Notes: generated by a model from the sequence alone, not told the origin. A stretch of DNA of 64,000 nucleotides from Paulownia fortunei (GCA_019321725.1 CM033110.1:11029278-11093277), one strand, 5' to 3'. Numbered from the stretch's first letter, positions 22,701 through 34,757 are shown. Numbers and translations are program-made.

Positions 22701-24831
22701 TGTAATTTATATGTAATACCATAGATCATATGTGCAAAGCAGAGGACACACATTACTATCATTCATGTCCATTGAGTATACATACATGGGCATTGGCACG
22801 TGTATGCATCATATACGAATATTGTGATAAATCTTGCATTGCACAGCTGATTCTGATAAAGGAAAATATTTTGCTGACCACTACTAGTACACCGAAGCAT
22901 GCATGAATTTGCATGGTTTTATGCTTGCAGGTTCGCATGCATTGATTTGTATGCTTATATGATTATTAGCCATTGGACTATGGCGGTGTACAGAGCTTTT
23001 TTCCGATGTATGGGATAGTAGCGTTGGTCAGGGGCCCAAGAAAGAAATAATTTTGAGAGAAATATTTAATGCATAAAATTGCATTGTGGGTATAGCATTT
23101 TGAGATGCATGACTTGATATTGTGGATTATTCTTTGATATGCATAATCATTACTTATTGAGCGTTAGCTCATATAGTTTATGCAATATAGGTGAGTACGA
23201 TGACGCTTGAAGCATCTTTTATTGGCTGGGTGGTGGTTGGAGCTCCTGCAGGTAACTGAGAGAGTGTGTACATGGATGACGACCTATTGGACTATTTTGT
23301 TGGCTTGTTATATTTTGAGTCTGTTATATTATATTTTTAGACTAGTATTATATTTTGCTTTTAAAACTTTACTGTAAATAAGTATGTAAATATTGGGTCA
23401 TTGTGGGTATTGTGCTTTTATATAAATACTGATCCTGCTATATACTTGACATGTGTTAGAAAGTATTTTAAATAGGGTTGTGTACGTAAGAAGTGATTTA
23501 TCTTTTCTTAAAGCGTTACAAAAAAATAAAATAAAAATATTCCATGCATGCAACAGGTTCTATCATGTCAAATTATACTATATATCTAGTTGTGTAGTAA
23601 TGGGGGTGTTACATAATATCCTTTTTATAAATCATATAGTCTATTCTAGTTAAAATCATATACACTTTTCAATCTTTTATAAATAATTCCATATCAATTA
23701 CATAACCTTAAAAACAATGCATACTCCATATTTTACTACTAATTCAAGACATTAAACATTAGGACAGCCATTAAATAACTAATAATTCAAACATAATTTA
23801 TTAGGACAGCCCCTAAAATATGCACACAATCCAAGTTAACATTATGTAAACTCGGTTCTAACTTAAATTGATTGTAACCTTCAATTAAGCAAACTAATTT
23901 CTATTATTTTCAATCATTCATAGGCACTTTCAATTACAATATAAGAATTACAAGATAAATAGAAACAAATAAATTAGGAATATTTCATAAGGCTATCAAT
24001 TTTTCTAGAAACTAACTTAACTAGCTTGGTTTTGACTTCAAGTGTAACCTACTTATTTTTTCAATCATACAAAAAGATACTAAAATATGTAACCATCTAA
24101 GATACCATAAATTCATCATAAGAAAAATTGAAAAAGAATATACCTTGATTTGATTGGAATTAAACTCTAAAATCAATGGTTTTCAAGCTTAAAAAGGGAA
24201 GAAACTTGGTCTAGTTTGTGTTTTATGGATTCCTATGGATTGAATTCAATTTTTGTGAGTATGAGATTGTAGAAATTTAAGAGAAACTTAAAGAAGAATG
24301 TTTGGTCATTTTAGGAGCTTTCACAAGAAAACATGGCTAAAAATAACTTGTTTGACATTTCAAAGAGAGATAAGTGAAGGGTGATGATTAGTTGACTCAT
24401 GCTTGGTGTCTTCTCATGCAAGGAGCCATATTTATGGGCTAGGGAGATGACAAAAATTGATGCTTTGGTGTTATAATAAAGTGCAATGCAGTTTAGAATG
24501 GTTTCATGCAAATAATCACTTTAGAATATAACAAGTATGGAGCAATACAAATAATTCATTTCATGGTCATTCAACATATCAATCTTTCTTAATCGAGATA
24601 CTGAGATTTTCACTGCAAAAAGGCACTTAAGGAATATGTTATATCAAAAATAAAAGTTTGATCTCATATTTCGTGTACTAATGCATGTTAAGCATAATTA
24701 GAGCATATAATAATAATTATTCATGTTCATGTAATCATGTTATTTATATGCCAGAATTCGATAATGCACATTAATTAGATGCATATTCATGCAAGATGCT
24801 TATTGTTGGTTTGGTAGGAGAGAATTGGGCA
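19788..24831 (-). repeat. LTR-B (-), interrupted by a solo LTR-A
   Basis: The minus strand is an LTR-B copy ending in GGGGTGTTACA at 19,788. Without the nested solo LTR its length is about 2.17 kb, in line with the 2.28-kb copy at 46,934-49,211. It ends at GGGCA (24,827-24,831), lacking the final TTACA of the reverse-complement terminus, at what appears to be a rearrangement breakpoint. Confidence 0.85.
20749..23613 (+). mobile_element. solo LTR-A with TAATA target duplication
   Basis: The segment runs TGTGATACCCG to GGTGTTACA (2,865 bp) and aligns along the whole of LTR-A, though clearly more diverged than the 10.7/16.4-kb pair. The bases TAATA at 20,744-20,748 are repeated at 23,614-23,618. 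There is no internal region, so this is a solo LTR left by LTR-LTR recombination. Removing it plus one TAATA restores the sequence seen in the unoccupied LTR-B copy at about 47,880-47,910. Confidence 0.92.
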
Positions 24832-24880
24832 AGAATTAGGCATCTCCTACATAGCCAATAATAAGCATCTTGCATGAATA
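24785..24880. repeat. fold-back of two LTR-B termini
   Basis: Left arm (about 24,785-24,821) and right arm (about 24,844-24,880) are near-perfect inverted copies of the LTR-B 5' end (TATTCATGCAAGATGCTTAT and neighbours), separated by about 22 bp. The right arm is a 50-bp LTR-B start joined directly to internal pol sequence at 24,881. Confidence 0.8.
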
Positions 24881-26264
24881 CAAAAGTCAATATTACTAGA
24901 TTTGCAGAGATTAAAGCTTGAAATTGTACCTAAAGGGAAAAAGTGTTCGTTGTCAACTTTAGTGTTGAGACTTGCACTTCAAGGTAGAATTAGAGAAGGT
25001 CAAAAGGTGGATATGCATTTGTGTAGATTGAAAAGAATGATTAAAGCTGGAAAGAGGCCAGACTTCTCTGTTACTGATGATAGGATTATTTAATATAAAG
25101 GAAGACTGTGTGTACCATTTGACAAGGCCATGAAAGCAGATATTTTAGAAGAATCTCATGATTGACAAGGGCATGAAAGTAGATACACCAAGTAGCACAA
25201 AAATGTATAAGGACTTACAACAACATTATTGGTAGCCTAAAATGAAGAGAGATATAGCAAAATTTGTGGCTGAATGTGTAACTTGTCAACAAGTTAAGTT
25301 TGAACATAAAAGACCATCAGGGTTGTTGAAGCCTTTGTTGATTCCAGAGTGGAAATGAGAGCACATTACAATGGACTTTGTGCTTAGATTACCTAGAACA
25401 TAAAAGGGGTATAATTCCATATGGGTGATTGTTGATAGATTAACTAAATCTGCCCATTTTCTTCTAGTGAAATGTACATATAATATGGACCAGTATGCTC
25501 AACAATATATTAAAGAGATAGTTAGGTTTCATGGGGCGCCAATTTTAATAGTGTCCAATAGAGATCCTAAGTTTACATCTACATTGTGGAATATATTACA
25601 TAGTGCCATGGGAACAAAACTTACATTTAGTACAACATTTCATCCACAAAGTGATGGACAATCAGAGAGGGTTATTCAGATATTAGAGGATATGTTAAGA
25701 GCTTGTGTGCTAGACTTTCAACGGAGCTGGGATGCGAAGCTTTTATTAGTAGAGTTTACTTATAATAGTAGCTACCAATCAATAATTGGAATTGTGCCTT
25801 ATGAAGCATTGTATGGAAGGAAATGCAGATCTCCAGTTCATTGGGATAAAGTTGGAGAACGAAGCCTACTTGGTCTAAAAATAGTTCAGCATACTACTAA
25901 GGTAGTGGAGAAGATACGAGAGAGAATGAAGATCGCGTAGAGTAGACAGAAAAATTATGCAGATAAATGGAGAAAAGACGTAAAGTTTTCCATTGGGGAT
26001 ACTGTTCTCTTAAAATTAGCTGCCATGAAAGGTGTCATGAGATTTGGAAAGAAAGGAAAACTCAGCTCAAGGTATGTCAACCCATTTAAAATTCTCAAAA
26101 AAAAGAGTTGAGAACAAAAAAGATTCGACTTGTTAAAGTATTGTGGAGAAATCAATCTACAGAAGAAGCCACATGAGAAAGAGAAGAAGAAATGTAGAGA
26201 AAATATCTAAAATTATTTGGTATATCGAATTTCGAGGATGAAATTTTTATAAGGAACGAAGGAT
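24881..26264 (+). pseudogene. gypsy-B pol remnant: RNase H end, integrase, chromodomain
   Basis: The reading starts inside the linker after RNase H ([20 protein letters not shown], 24,910 on). It passes a damaged integrase zinc region (ECVTCQQVKFEHKRP, about 25,270-25,315). The integrase core is open at 25,425-25,940, with VDRLTKSAHFL, SNRDPKF (family second Asp present) and FHPQSDGQSERV (catalytic Glu present). The segment VMRFGKKGKL follows at 26,035-26,070. About 200 bp are then missing at about 26,100 before LVKVLWRNQSTEEAT (about 26,130-26,175). Stops at 25,092 and 25,938 and the deletion make it non-functional. A polypurine tract (26,251-26,264) links it to the following LTR. Confidence 0.9.
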
Positions 26265-26843
26265 TGTAATGCCCAATTCTCTCCTACATAGCCAACAACA
26301 AGCATCTTGCATGAATATGCATCTAATCAATATGCATTATCGAATTATGGCATACAAATAGCATGATTGCACGAACATGAATAATTGTTATTATGTGCTC
26401 CAATTATGCTTTAACATGCATTAGTACATGAAATATGAGATCAAACTTTTGTTTTTTGATTTAATATATTCCTTAAGTGCCTTTTTGCAGTGAAAAGCTT
26501 GGTATCTCAATTAAGGAAGATTGATGTATTGAATGGCCATGAAATGAATTATTTGTATTGTTCCATCCTTTTTGCATTCTAAAGTGATTACTTGCCTAAA
26601 TATTTGTTTTAAATATGTTACATTTGGCTAAGAACTAAAAGTATGCAAAATGGTGTAATTTGATTGGTTGGTTGACTAGATTGCATGAAACCATTCTAAA
26701 CCGTATTACACTTGATTATAACACCAAAAAATCATTTTTTGTCATCTCCCTAGCCCATAAACATGGCTATTTGTATGAGAAGACACCAAGTATGAGTCAA
26801 CTAAACATCTCCCCCCACTTATCTCTCTTTGAAATGTCAAACT
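26265..26843 (+). repeat. LTR-B 5' part (+), truncated
   Basis: The copy starts TGTAATGCCC after a polypurine tract and follows LTR-B for about 580 bp, to GAAATGTCAAAC, where it changes abruptly to LTR-C-like sequence. It is the truncated 3' LTR of the pol remnant on its left. Confidence 0.85.
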
Positions 26844-27205
26844 CAAATAATTGGTTAAGCCTAAATTCAATTAACTAATTCCATATAGCCCACCTAATAA
26901 TTTTCAGCCCAATTAAATAATCAAATTATTTAATTAAGGAAATTGATTTAATAATTAATTTGTGGTCTACACAATTAATTGATCCAATCAAATAATTGTT
27001 TCACTCTAATTGGGCTTACTAATGTTATTAGATGCAATTAAATAATATAATTATTTAATTGAATAATAAATTCAACTTCTTGAATTAATTTAAGCCCTAA
27101 TTAATTAATCTCAATTAATTAATTCGATCCAACTCCTTGGATCAATTCCTAAGTTATAAATGTTCCATCCCAAATTATGTGTGACCTTTTAGGTTCACAA
27201 CCCCA
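26844..27205 (-). repeat. LTR-C-like AT-rich core fragment (-)
   Basis: The minus strand resembles the AATTAATT-rich core of LTR-C (compare 43,690-44,090), including the CCAACTCCTTGGAT block and GTGTGACC..TTAGGTTCACAAC. Both ends are truncated. It is more diverged than the complete copies. Confidence 0.65.
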
Positions 27206-27849
27206 AAGTAGCTCTTTCTTCCATTTATCTTGAATCCTCAATTCCTTGATGATAGGTGTGTGTGTTTTTGGTGTGGTGTGTGGAGAAATATAGAAAAAAT
27301 GGGTGTTTTGGGTGGAGAGGAAATATGTGAGACTTTAGGTGTAGAGTATGTGTGGGTGATGAATTGTGTGTTGAATGTTGTGTATATTGTGTGTTGTTTA
27401 AGAAATTATATGTAAGCATGTGTGTATCTATCATTTGTGTGATGTAATTATGTGTATATAGTGTATCTAATAGAGTGTCACATGGTGTGTGAGGGTGTAG
27501 TGGTGTATAATAAGAAAGATTCCATGCTATTAATTAGATTGCCACTTGTCCCTCAAAATACACATATATTTTTTTCGGCATTAAACTACTTGCGCCACCA
27601 TGCCAAATGCCCTGTTCTCAAGTGCCCAAATAGGGGCATCGTGGCGCGAGTTCTCCTCATCAGGCACTGCAGCGCCAAATGGGGGCGTTGTGGCTACTGC
27701 AAATCTACCAGCTACTGCCTATTTTTAGCCTCTCTCGTTGCTCGAGATTATTTTTCTCCAATTTTTACCATTTTCACCTTGTCTTCACTCCATTCTTCAT
27801 TCTTAGTCCTTACACATAATTGTCACAAAATAAGGCACAATTGTATCAA
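27206..27849. other. unassigned: GT-rich tract and a GC-rich island
   Basis: No gene is supported. From 27,250 to 27,500 the plus strand is rich in TGTG-type low complexity. From about 27,585 to 27,710 there is a GC-richer island with three imperfect copies of a GCCAAAT..GGGGCGTTGTGGC-type unit, each with short dyad symmetry. The 158-codon open frame at 27,452-27,928 has no recognisable similarity and probably arises by chance in this composition. Confidence 0.4.
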
Positions 27850-28318
27850 TTGTAAGATAAAAACATGTGCAATTATGCTCATGGAGGTATTGAAAATGTC
27901 ACAACTTATGAGCCTATCAATAATTTGATTCTAGCTTATCGAGGCTTTATTTGTGCAATAACTAATATTATGTCAGAGTTCAAGGCAACAGTTAGAGGTT
28001 CGGAAAATATATCATGAAAACAAATTAAATAATGTTTGGTTTGATGTGGACTTTCAAGTGGCTATTTAGCTACATCCACTAGGAAGTTGGTCTTTGTAGG
28101 AGCCAATTTCTAAGCTTCAAAACTTTCTTTGTGATATGGACATCAAGATCTCCTATATTTTTAGAGAAGGAAATAAAGTTGTAGATAAACTTGCTAATAT
28201 GGCTTGTGAGAGTGCATATGATAAGGTTTTTTCACCTGGACAGATTATATGTGAATTAAGAGGATTGATTATTATAGATAAGCTTGCTCTACCTTCCTTC
28301 TACTTCAAGAATACCTGA
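27850..28318 (+). pseudogene. LINE-type RNase H domain remnant
   Basis: With frameshifts, the translation gives AYRGFICAITNIMSEFKATVRG (about 27,935-28,000), NNVWFDVDFQVAI (about 28,030-28,070) and ISYIFREGNKVVDKLANMAC (28,145-28,205). This is the motif order of the RNase H domain at the C-terminus of plant L1-type LINE ORF2: Glu of the SE..A motif, Asp of the D(S/F) motif and the REGN..D..AN motif. RT is absent, as expected of a 5'-truncated insertion. A related host RNase H-like gene fragment is the alternative. Confidence 0.7.
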
Positions 28319-28559
28319 AGACATTTATTTAGAGCTGCAATGAGCTACAACACAATTTATTGTATTGAGTCTTCTAAACTTAGGATTTTTGAGATTTTTT
28401 TGTTCATTTTAATTTTTATAAAAGGAGTAAGTACTGTTTTTTTTCCTTTCATTGCAACATTTATATGTATTACACTTTGTTATCTTATTAAAATGGAAGG
28501 GATCCATGCCAAATCCCCCATCTGGGCATAGGTGGCTTTAACCACAAAATGAAAAATTT
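28319..28559 (+). other. probable LINE 3' non-coding tail
   Basis: The stretch follows the LINE RNase H stop and contains no coding signal. A poly(A) end is not clear. Its right edge is set only by the start of LTR-C-like sequence. Confidence 0.35.
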
Positions 28560-28958
28560 CCTGGTAGCTTGATTTAATGATGAAATTAGAAAACCCATTT
28601 TTCAATTCTTATCTAACTTTGGCCAAGGATTTTTAGAATCAAGTATCATAGAAAATGTAAAAGATACACCTATTCACCTAGACACATGATGGATACTTTG
28701 TTGACCAATCATAAATCTCCATACACGAGAATGTTGAATTAAAAATAGCCCTTTGTGATTGTCATGCAATCAGGAAGTAAATCAAAGTGCAACATATCAT
28801 GTACAAGGTTACAACAGTACTTCAAGTTGAAGAACTAATTCAAGCACTATTAAAATGAGAAAATTCACATTCGACAAGCACTCACATATATTCATGACTA
28901 TCCCTGTACCAATGTCAATGAAATGGGAGATTCTTCTTGTGAGCATGCATCATATATG
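28560..28958 (-). repeat. LTR-C fragment (-)
   Basis: The minus strand matches the 5' half of LTR-C (compare 44,340-44,770), with the CAATCAGGAAGTAAATC..GTACAAGGTTAC block and the GAGCATGCAT block. It stops where an oppositely oriented LTR-C begins. Confidence 0.75.
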
Positions 28959-31129
28959 TGTTAAAGTAGTGTTCGGCGTGTTAATTATTGGTCGCTTCTA
29001 TATTATAGCGAATAAATAATATTATTCAAAATATATTAACAAATTGGCCATTCTTTATCTTTATTGCATTTATGCAATTAGATAAAGTCCCTACACCATA
29101 CATAGCTACAAGGATGGTCTAGCATATGATGACGATCATAGAATATACCTCTATAACTTTGGTCTTAAGTAAGTTCTAAGTAGTGTGTTCCCCGAGACAG
29201 GACATCGATAAGCCCATTAGACTCATGCACATGATGTATGCTTGTAAAGAGAGTGTCTCGTTCCATAGGCATCAACATAGTGATGCTAGTGGACGTGTGT
29301 GAGTGCTCGTTGGGGAATGATTACATCGAACAAGCCCATAGGAAATTCTCAAATGGAAACGTTGTTCATCGAATGAGAATTTCCTAGTTATAATAGTACA
29401 TACCTTATTCCTTTGATTTGAGGCACCATGGTAACCTTGTGCATGACATCATGCTTTAATGTATTTTTTGATTACATGATAACTACAACAGGTTTATATT
29501 GGGTGTATGATATTCATGTCAGAAGGCTAATGAGTGGCTAACAAAGGATCTATCACCTGTTTGGTAGAATAGGTGAATTGCTTATGCATTCCACAATTTT
29601 TGAGTCTGAAGCCTTTAGCTAAAGTAGGATAAATAATAGACGAGAGTTTTTAAATGATTCATCATGAGTCAATGACTAGGAATGGGATCATAGTTATTAT
29701 CTAATAATCCATGCCTCAGACTTAATTGGGAGATTAGTTGATAAAAGGACAGGGCTTGCATGGCACTCGTAACAAAAATAGGTTTGCTTGCTAATTCACC
29801 TAATACTAGGTAGTCAAGATGCACTGTAGGGGCTTTCTTTGACTTGTGAGACTCTTGAAATTAAGAAGTTGATTTCAAGATGGATTAATTAATTAGATTA
29901 ACTAATAGGAATATATCTTTATATATTCACTAAGTTGCACTAGTTGCAAGCCCACTACTATCTTAGTTGTGAACCTAATGGGACACAAATCGGAATGGTC
30001 CACTTCTATCTAGAAAATAATTCAAAGGAGTTTGATTAAGTTAATTTAAGCTAGAATTAATTTGATGAGTTAAATTAATTCATCCAATCAAATAATACGA
30101 TTGTTTAATTGGACCTAATTATGATTAGGGGCTCTTTCGGAGTAAATAAACTAATTGATTGGATCAATCAATTAATAGTGTCTTAAATTAATTTAACTAA
30201 TTTAAATAATGTGGTTATTTAAATTGGGCCTAATTTACTTTGGTGGTCATGTAGAACCAATTAATTAAATGATTAGATTAATTAATTAAGTTGGGCTTGA
30301 ATTAATTGATAGAGATCAATCATTCTAAGCCCAAAATTAATGGGCTCATTGGAGTAACCCATTAAGAGTCTTTAATTGGAGAATTAAAGACTCCTTGTCT
30401 TTGATGGAAACAAATTAATATTTATGTCTTATATGAAAAGAAATTAAGGACTCCAATTTTTTATGGAAAGGGATATGATAAACAGTAAAGAGGTAGAAAT
30501 AAGCTTAGAAAGGGATCAAAACCTAATTGGATTAGGATTAGACCTTTTTGTATATAAATATACAAGAAAGGAACAAATTTTGTGTCTCTTTAACAAGAAA
30601 AAATCATCCCTCCTTCTCTGTCTCTCTTTCTCTCTTGGTTTTTCTTCACACAAGAAATTATTCTTTTCAACAAAGGTTACATACATTTAATACTTTGATT
30701 TAATTCTTTTATCATGAGTTGATATTGAAATTAATTCAATGCTCTCAAATTATAATTTAGATATAAATTATCACAATTCACTAGCAAGGATTGTTGATCC
30801 AAGGACTTGGTCAAGGTGTGGATACCAGTAGAGGAACGAGGCTTGGAATCCTTAGCGAATTAGTTTCTAATCATGGCTGAAGTTTTGAAAACATCATGGA
30901 AGTTCCTGCAAATAGTTCATGAGAAGGATAATAATATGAATTGCTTCATACCCTACTTCAGCCAGAGTGCTCAATAATGGTATACCTTTTTATTTTTGAT
31001 TAAATGAAATATCGAGGTGTTAACCAATTAATTACATCGAATCTTGGATTGTGTGCATAACTATTATGCATGTTTTAAAATTTTTTAAATTTTTATTACA
31101 TTTAGTTTGGCAATTTTTCAAACCCAACA
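28959..31129 (+). repeat. complete LTR-C (copia 5' LTR)
   Basis: The copy runs from TGTTAAAGTAGTG to AAACCCAACA, 2,171 bp, and is followed by a PBS-like site, so it is a 5' LTR. The promoter TATATAAATATACAAG lies at 30,551-30,566. About 100-320 bp upstream are TGGGCC/TGGGCT motifs (about 30,228, 30,292, 30,329 and 30,341), and before them the AATTAATT-rich core (about 29,880-30,300). Confidence 0.88.
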
Positions 31130-31130
31130 A

Positions 31131-31142
31131 TGGAATTAGAGT
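31131..31142 (+). promoter_or_regulatory. degenerate copia primer-binding site
   Basis: TGGAATTAGAGT starts two bases after the LTR-C end. It matches the initiator Met-tRNA PBS TGGTATCAGAGC at 9 of 12 positions. Confidence 0.65.
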
Positions 31143-32158
31143 TTAGGTTACCACACCCAGATACTTTTGCAAATGTATGCCTGAATCATTCGATAAATTA
31201 TTTGTTGTATTTAATTGCACATTTTTGTTTGGGGTTCAAATTCTATAATTTCTGTACATGTTTTAAATGTTAAGAATTCTTACCCGAAATTAAAAATAAA
31301 TAAAATTCCCATGTTGTAGTGCCATGGTGTCATTGCTAAAAAAATAGATAGAAAGTCCGGCACCTCAGCCAAGTGGTTGGCATTACGGTCGAGTGGTTGG
31401 TGCCACGATGCTAGATGGAATTTTTTCTATTGGCCGTTTCGTGCCTTATGCTGTAAGTTTTTATTTTTTGGAATTTCATAATCAATAGTTAATTTATAAA
31501 ATTCTAAAAAATTAATTTCCATAAAAAATCATGAATTTAACTCCCAAACTTGAAAAATGACAAGTTAAATACTTGGTAAATTTACATGTTTTGAATATAC
31601 TACATATGATGTATAAATTAGGTATGTGTGCTAAAGTGGATTATCATAGAGCCTGGACCATTTTATTATGGATATTATATAAACATTTTGAATTCTTAGT
31701 TTTATTGGTTTAGGTTTTAATTAAAATGATTGTGCGTGTTCGCATTTTCTCCATTTTCACCGAATATAAATTCTATCCTTCTTATGTACTTTCCTTTGGA
31801 AAAAATCCAAGGTTTATTGTTAGATCTTAGCTAATGTAATGAGAGTAGAAGTAGGATATGAAGTATTCTTCTGAAGAAGGAGCGAGGTGGAGAAAAGCCA
31901 GGAATGAAGACCTATGAATGTATGGGTAATACATTCATGTAATAGAATATGTTTTATTTTGATAGAATTTGTTATTATTCAAATAATTATCTATGTATAT
32001 ACAATATTACAAGATGTGAAAATACTTTACTTTTATTAGTGTTTTGTCTAACTAACTAGCTAGAAAAAAAGTTATACATACGCATATAAGCACAAACTGT
32101 GTTGCATAGGTTGTTTCTATATATGTATACATATTTTTGGGAGGTTGTGACACTATAG
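31143..32158 (+). other. copia leader, no coding sequence
   Basis: The AT-rich leader follows the PBS and is similar in patches to the leader at 7,056-8,205 (-). Short direct repeats of CAAGTGGTTGG type occur at about 31,370-31,410. The gag start is not reached: the sequence switches to inverted LTR-C at about 32,160. Confidence 0.55.
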
Positions 32159-32770
32159 CGTAAATTAATAGTCGAAACCCTAATTACTCAATTACTATGA
32201 TTTTATTTTAAATTTCAATGACTCATGATGAATTGTTAGAAAACCCTCATCTTATATTTGGCCTACCTTGCCTAAGGACTTCTGAGTTATGAACTGTAAA
32301 ACATAGAAGATTCACTTGTTCTACCAGACATGTGATGGTTCCTTTGTTGGCCACTCATTAACCTCCATACATATCTATACAACATCTAATGTACCCTCTT
32401 TGTGATTGCCTGCCTTTGTGATTGTTAGGTAATCAGAAGATATATAAAAATATAACATGATATGCACAAGGCTACCATAGTGCCTCAAGTTGAAGGACTA
32501 ATCATATACTTATTCCCTAATAAGTACCCGCATGCACACATGTACTAGCGTTACTACACTAATGTCCATGGAGTGAGATATCATCTTCATGCGAGCATGC
32601 ATCGTATGTGTAAGTCTATTGGGCTATTTAATATCCTATCTCAAAAAATCTATGACTCAGAACTAATTTAAGATCAAAGCTACAAAGGCATATTCCATGA
32701 TCAAAGCCACAGAGGCATAAACCATCAATTACGTGACCATGCCTCATAGCTAAGTTTGGTCTAGGGACTT
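32159..32770 (-). repeat. LTR-C fragment (-), right edge at an LTR-B insertion
   Basis: The minus strand follows LTR-C from the AAAGTCCCTAGACC block to the TGACTCATGATGAAT region. The last five bases, GACTT (32,766-32,770), are the inverted partner of AAGTC at 19,783-19,787. In LTR-C coordinates this fragment begins exactly where the fragment at 19,647-19,787 stops. Confidence 0.85.
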
Positions 32771-34185
32771 TGTAATGCCCAATTCTCTCCTACATACCCA
32801 ATAATAAGCATCTTGCATGAATATGCGTCTAATCAATGTGCATTATCGAATTATGGCATACAAATAGCATAATTGCATGAACATGAATAATTGTTATTAT
32901 ATGATCCAATTATGCTTTAACATCCATTAGTACATGAAATATGAGATCAAACTTTTGTTTCTTGATTTAACATATTCCTTAAGTATCTTTTTACAGTGAA
33001 AAACTCGGTATTTTGATTAAGAAAGATTGATGTGTTGAATGACCATGAAATGAATTATCTGTATTGCTCCATCCTTGTTGCATTCTAAAGTGATTATTTG
33101 CCTAAATATTTGTTTTAAATATGTTACATTTGGCTAAGAAATAAAAGTATGCAAAATTATACAATTTGATTGGTTGGTTGACTAGGTTGCATGAAATCAT
33201 TCTAAACCGCATTGCACTTGATTATAACACCAAAGCATCAATTTTTATTATTTCCTAGTGCATAAACTTGGCTCTTTGCATGAGAAGACACCAAACAGGA
33301 GTCAGCCAATCATCACCCTCCACTTATCTTTCTCTGAAATGTCAAACAAGTTATTTTTAGCCATGTTTTCTTGTGGAAGCTCCTCAAAAACGACCAGTCT
33401 TTCTTTTTTCTCACTATTAAAAATAGAATGAGATTATTTAAAATGAAGTATGGTACTTGATTGATGGTCGGGTAGACAAAGGACACAGGAGGGACCGGTG
33501 GACCCAACAAATGGTGGCAAATACTTGAGATTGAAAAATCAATATAGGAAAGCCATAATGAATGAGATAAAATATGGACCTAAGGTCAAAATACCAAGTA
33601 TGAAATCCTTGTATTAGTTCTTGTATTGGCCAACCATTATGAACAGGTTTTGAAAACCATGATCTATCACTATTAGTTAGGTATCACACTTCAACGGCCC
33701 TAAAAAATAATTTATGAAAGAAAGTTATTAAATTGAATAATGCATTTATTCATTTATGTGATTTGCAAGTATGTTATTTATTATTGCATCAGTTTCATCT
33801 TACTGAGCCTTTACCTCATTAGATTCATCTGATGCAGGTGGAAATGTACAGGTTTAGAGGTTGACTGAATCTCCAAAGCAGCCAGACAGAAATTTGTTCA
33901 TATTCTATGCTTTGAACTGTTTTGTAGCATATTTTAAAAACTCTGTTTTATTTTTAAATAAGTCGTTCTGTTATGGTTTTGTAAACAGATGTATTCAATT
34001 TTAATTTATGTATATAGTGTGTTTAAAATGAAATGAAACAACAAATAAATTCAAGTTCTTTCTCTTATAGCCAAAAAGGGAACTTTTATCAAAACCATAA
34101 CCCTAGTATTGATGAAAAGTTAATATTTTTTAATTTAATTATATTAGCTTGTTTAGGTTCTGCAGTTAGGTTAAAGGGTGTTACA
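32771..34185 (+). repeat. LTR-B 5' LTR (+) with internal deletion
   Basis: The copy runs from TGTAATGCCC to GGTGTTACA (1,415 bp). Compared with the 2.28-kb copy at 46,934-49,211 (-), about 0.8 kb is missing near 33,395-33,430. A PBS and gag follow, so this is a 5' LTR. Confidence 0.88.
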
Positions 34186-34190
34186 ATTTG

Positions 34191-34202
34191 TGGTATCAGA
34201 GC
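34191..34202 (+). promoter_or_regulatory. gypsy-B primer-binding site
   Basis: TGGTATCAGAGC lies five bases after the LTR-B end: the initiator Met-tRNA PBS, with no mismatch. Confidence 0.9.
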
Positions 34203-34388
34203 GGAGGTTTAATCGTTCCTGTATATAGAAAAAGGCATATGAACACGTCATATCTTAGAAACTCAGTCAACTATTTATTTATTTATCTTTATGTTTATTT
34301 GATTATATTTCATTTCATGTTATTATCATGATTATGCATTTATTATTGGCTAGTGAATGGAATGAGATTAGGCAATGCATATTAGGTC

Positions 34389-34757
34389 ATGGCACCAGAA
34401 AGGAGGATAATGGATGATCATAAGGGTAATCATAGTGTGGTGAACAATTTAACTGATCTCATTCAACAACAGACTAGAATGCATGGTGAACAGATACTAC
34501 AATTACTAGATATGCAACAAAGAAACCAAGAAGAAAATCAGCGACTTCCTCCACCACAAGCTCAACAAGATAATTCATAGGCTATATATGAGAAGTTTAG
34601 AAAGATAGAAACTGTTGATTCTACTGGTGGATCTGATCCTATGGTTGTAGAGGAATGGGTTAAATCATTGGATACTATCTTTGAGTACATGCGAATTGAT
34701 AATGCTGAGAAGGTACTTTGTGCAATTTTCTTATTGAAAAAGAATGCTCCAATAATT
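34389..34757 (+). pseudogene. gypsy-B gag N-terminus, truncated
   Basis: The frame starts at 34,389 ([20 protein letters not shown]), about 200 bp after the PBS. It has a Gln-rich segment ([20 protein letters not shown]), a TAG after 63 codons, then continues as the gag capsid region ([20 protein letters not shown], about 34,640-34,700; [14 protein letters not shown], to about 34,748). At that point it stops and the sequence becomes the inverted LTR-B terminus GGGCATTACA (34,759-34,768). The minus-strand copy at 37,946-39,175 carries the rest of the same gag. Confidence 0.88.

Noticed and set aside
27452..27928. 158-codon plus-strand frame
   Set aside because: No recognisable motif, and its end overlaps the LINE remnant, which reads in another frame.
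31365..31410. Short tandem GTGGTTGG repeats in the copia leader
   Set aside because: Too short and irregular to support a minisatellite or functional call.
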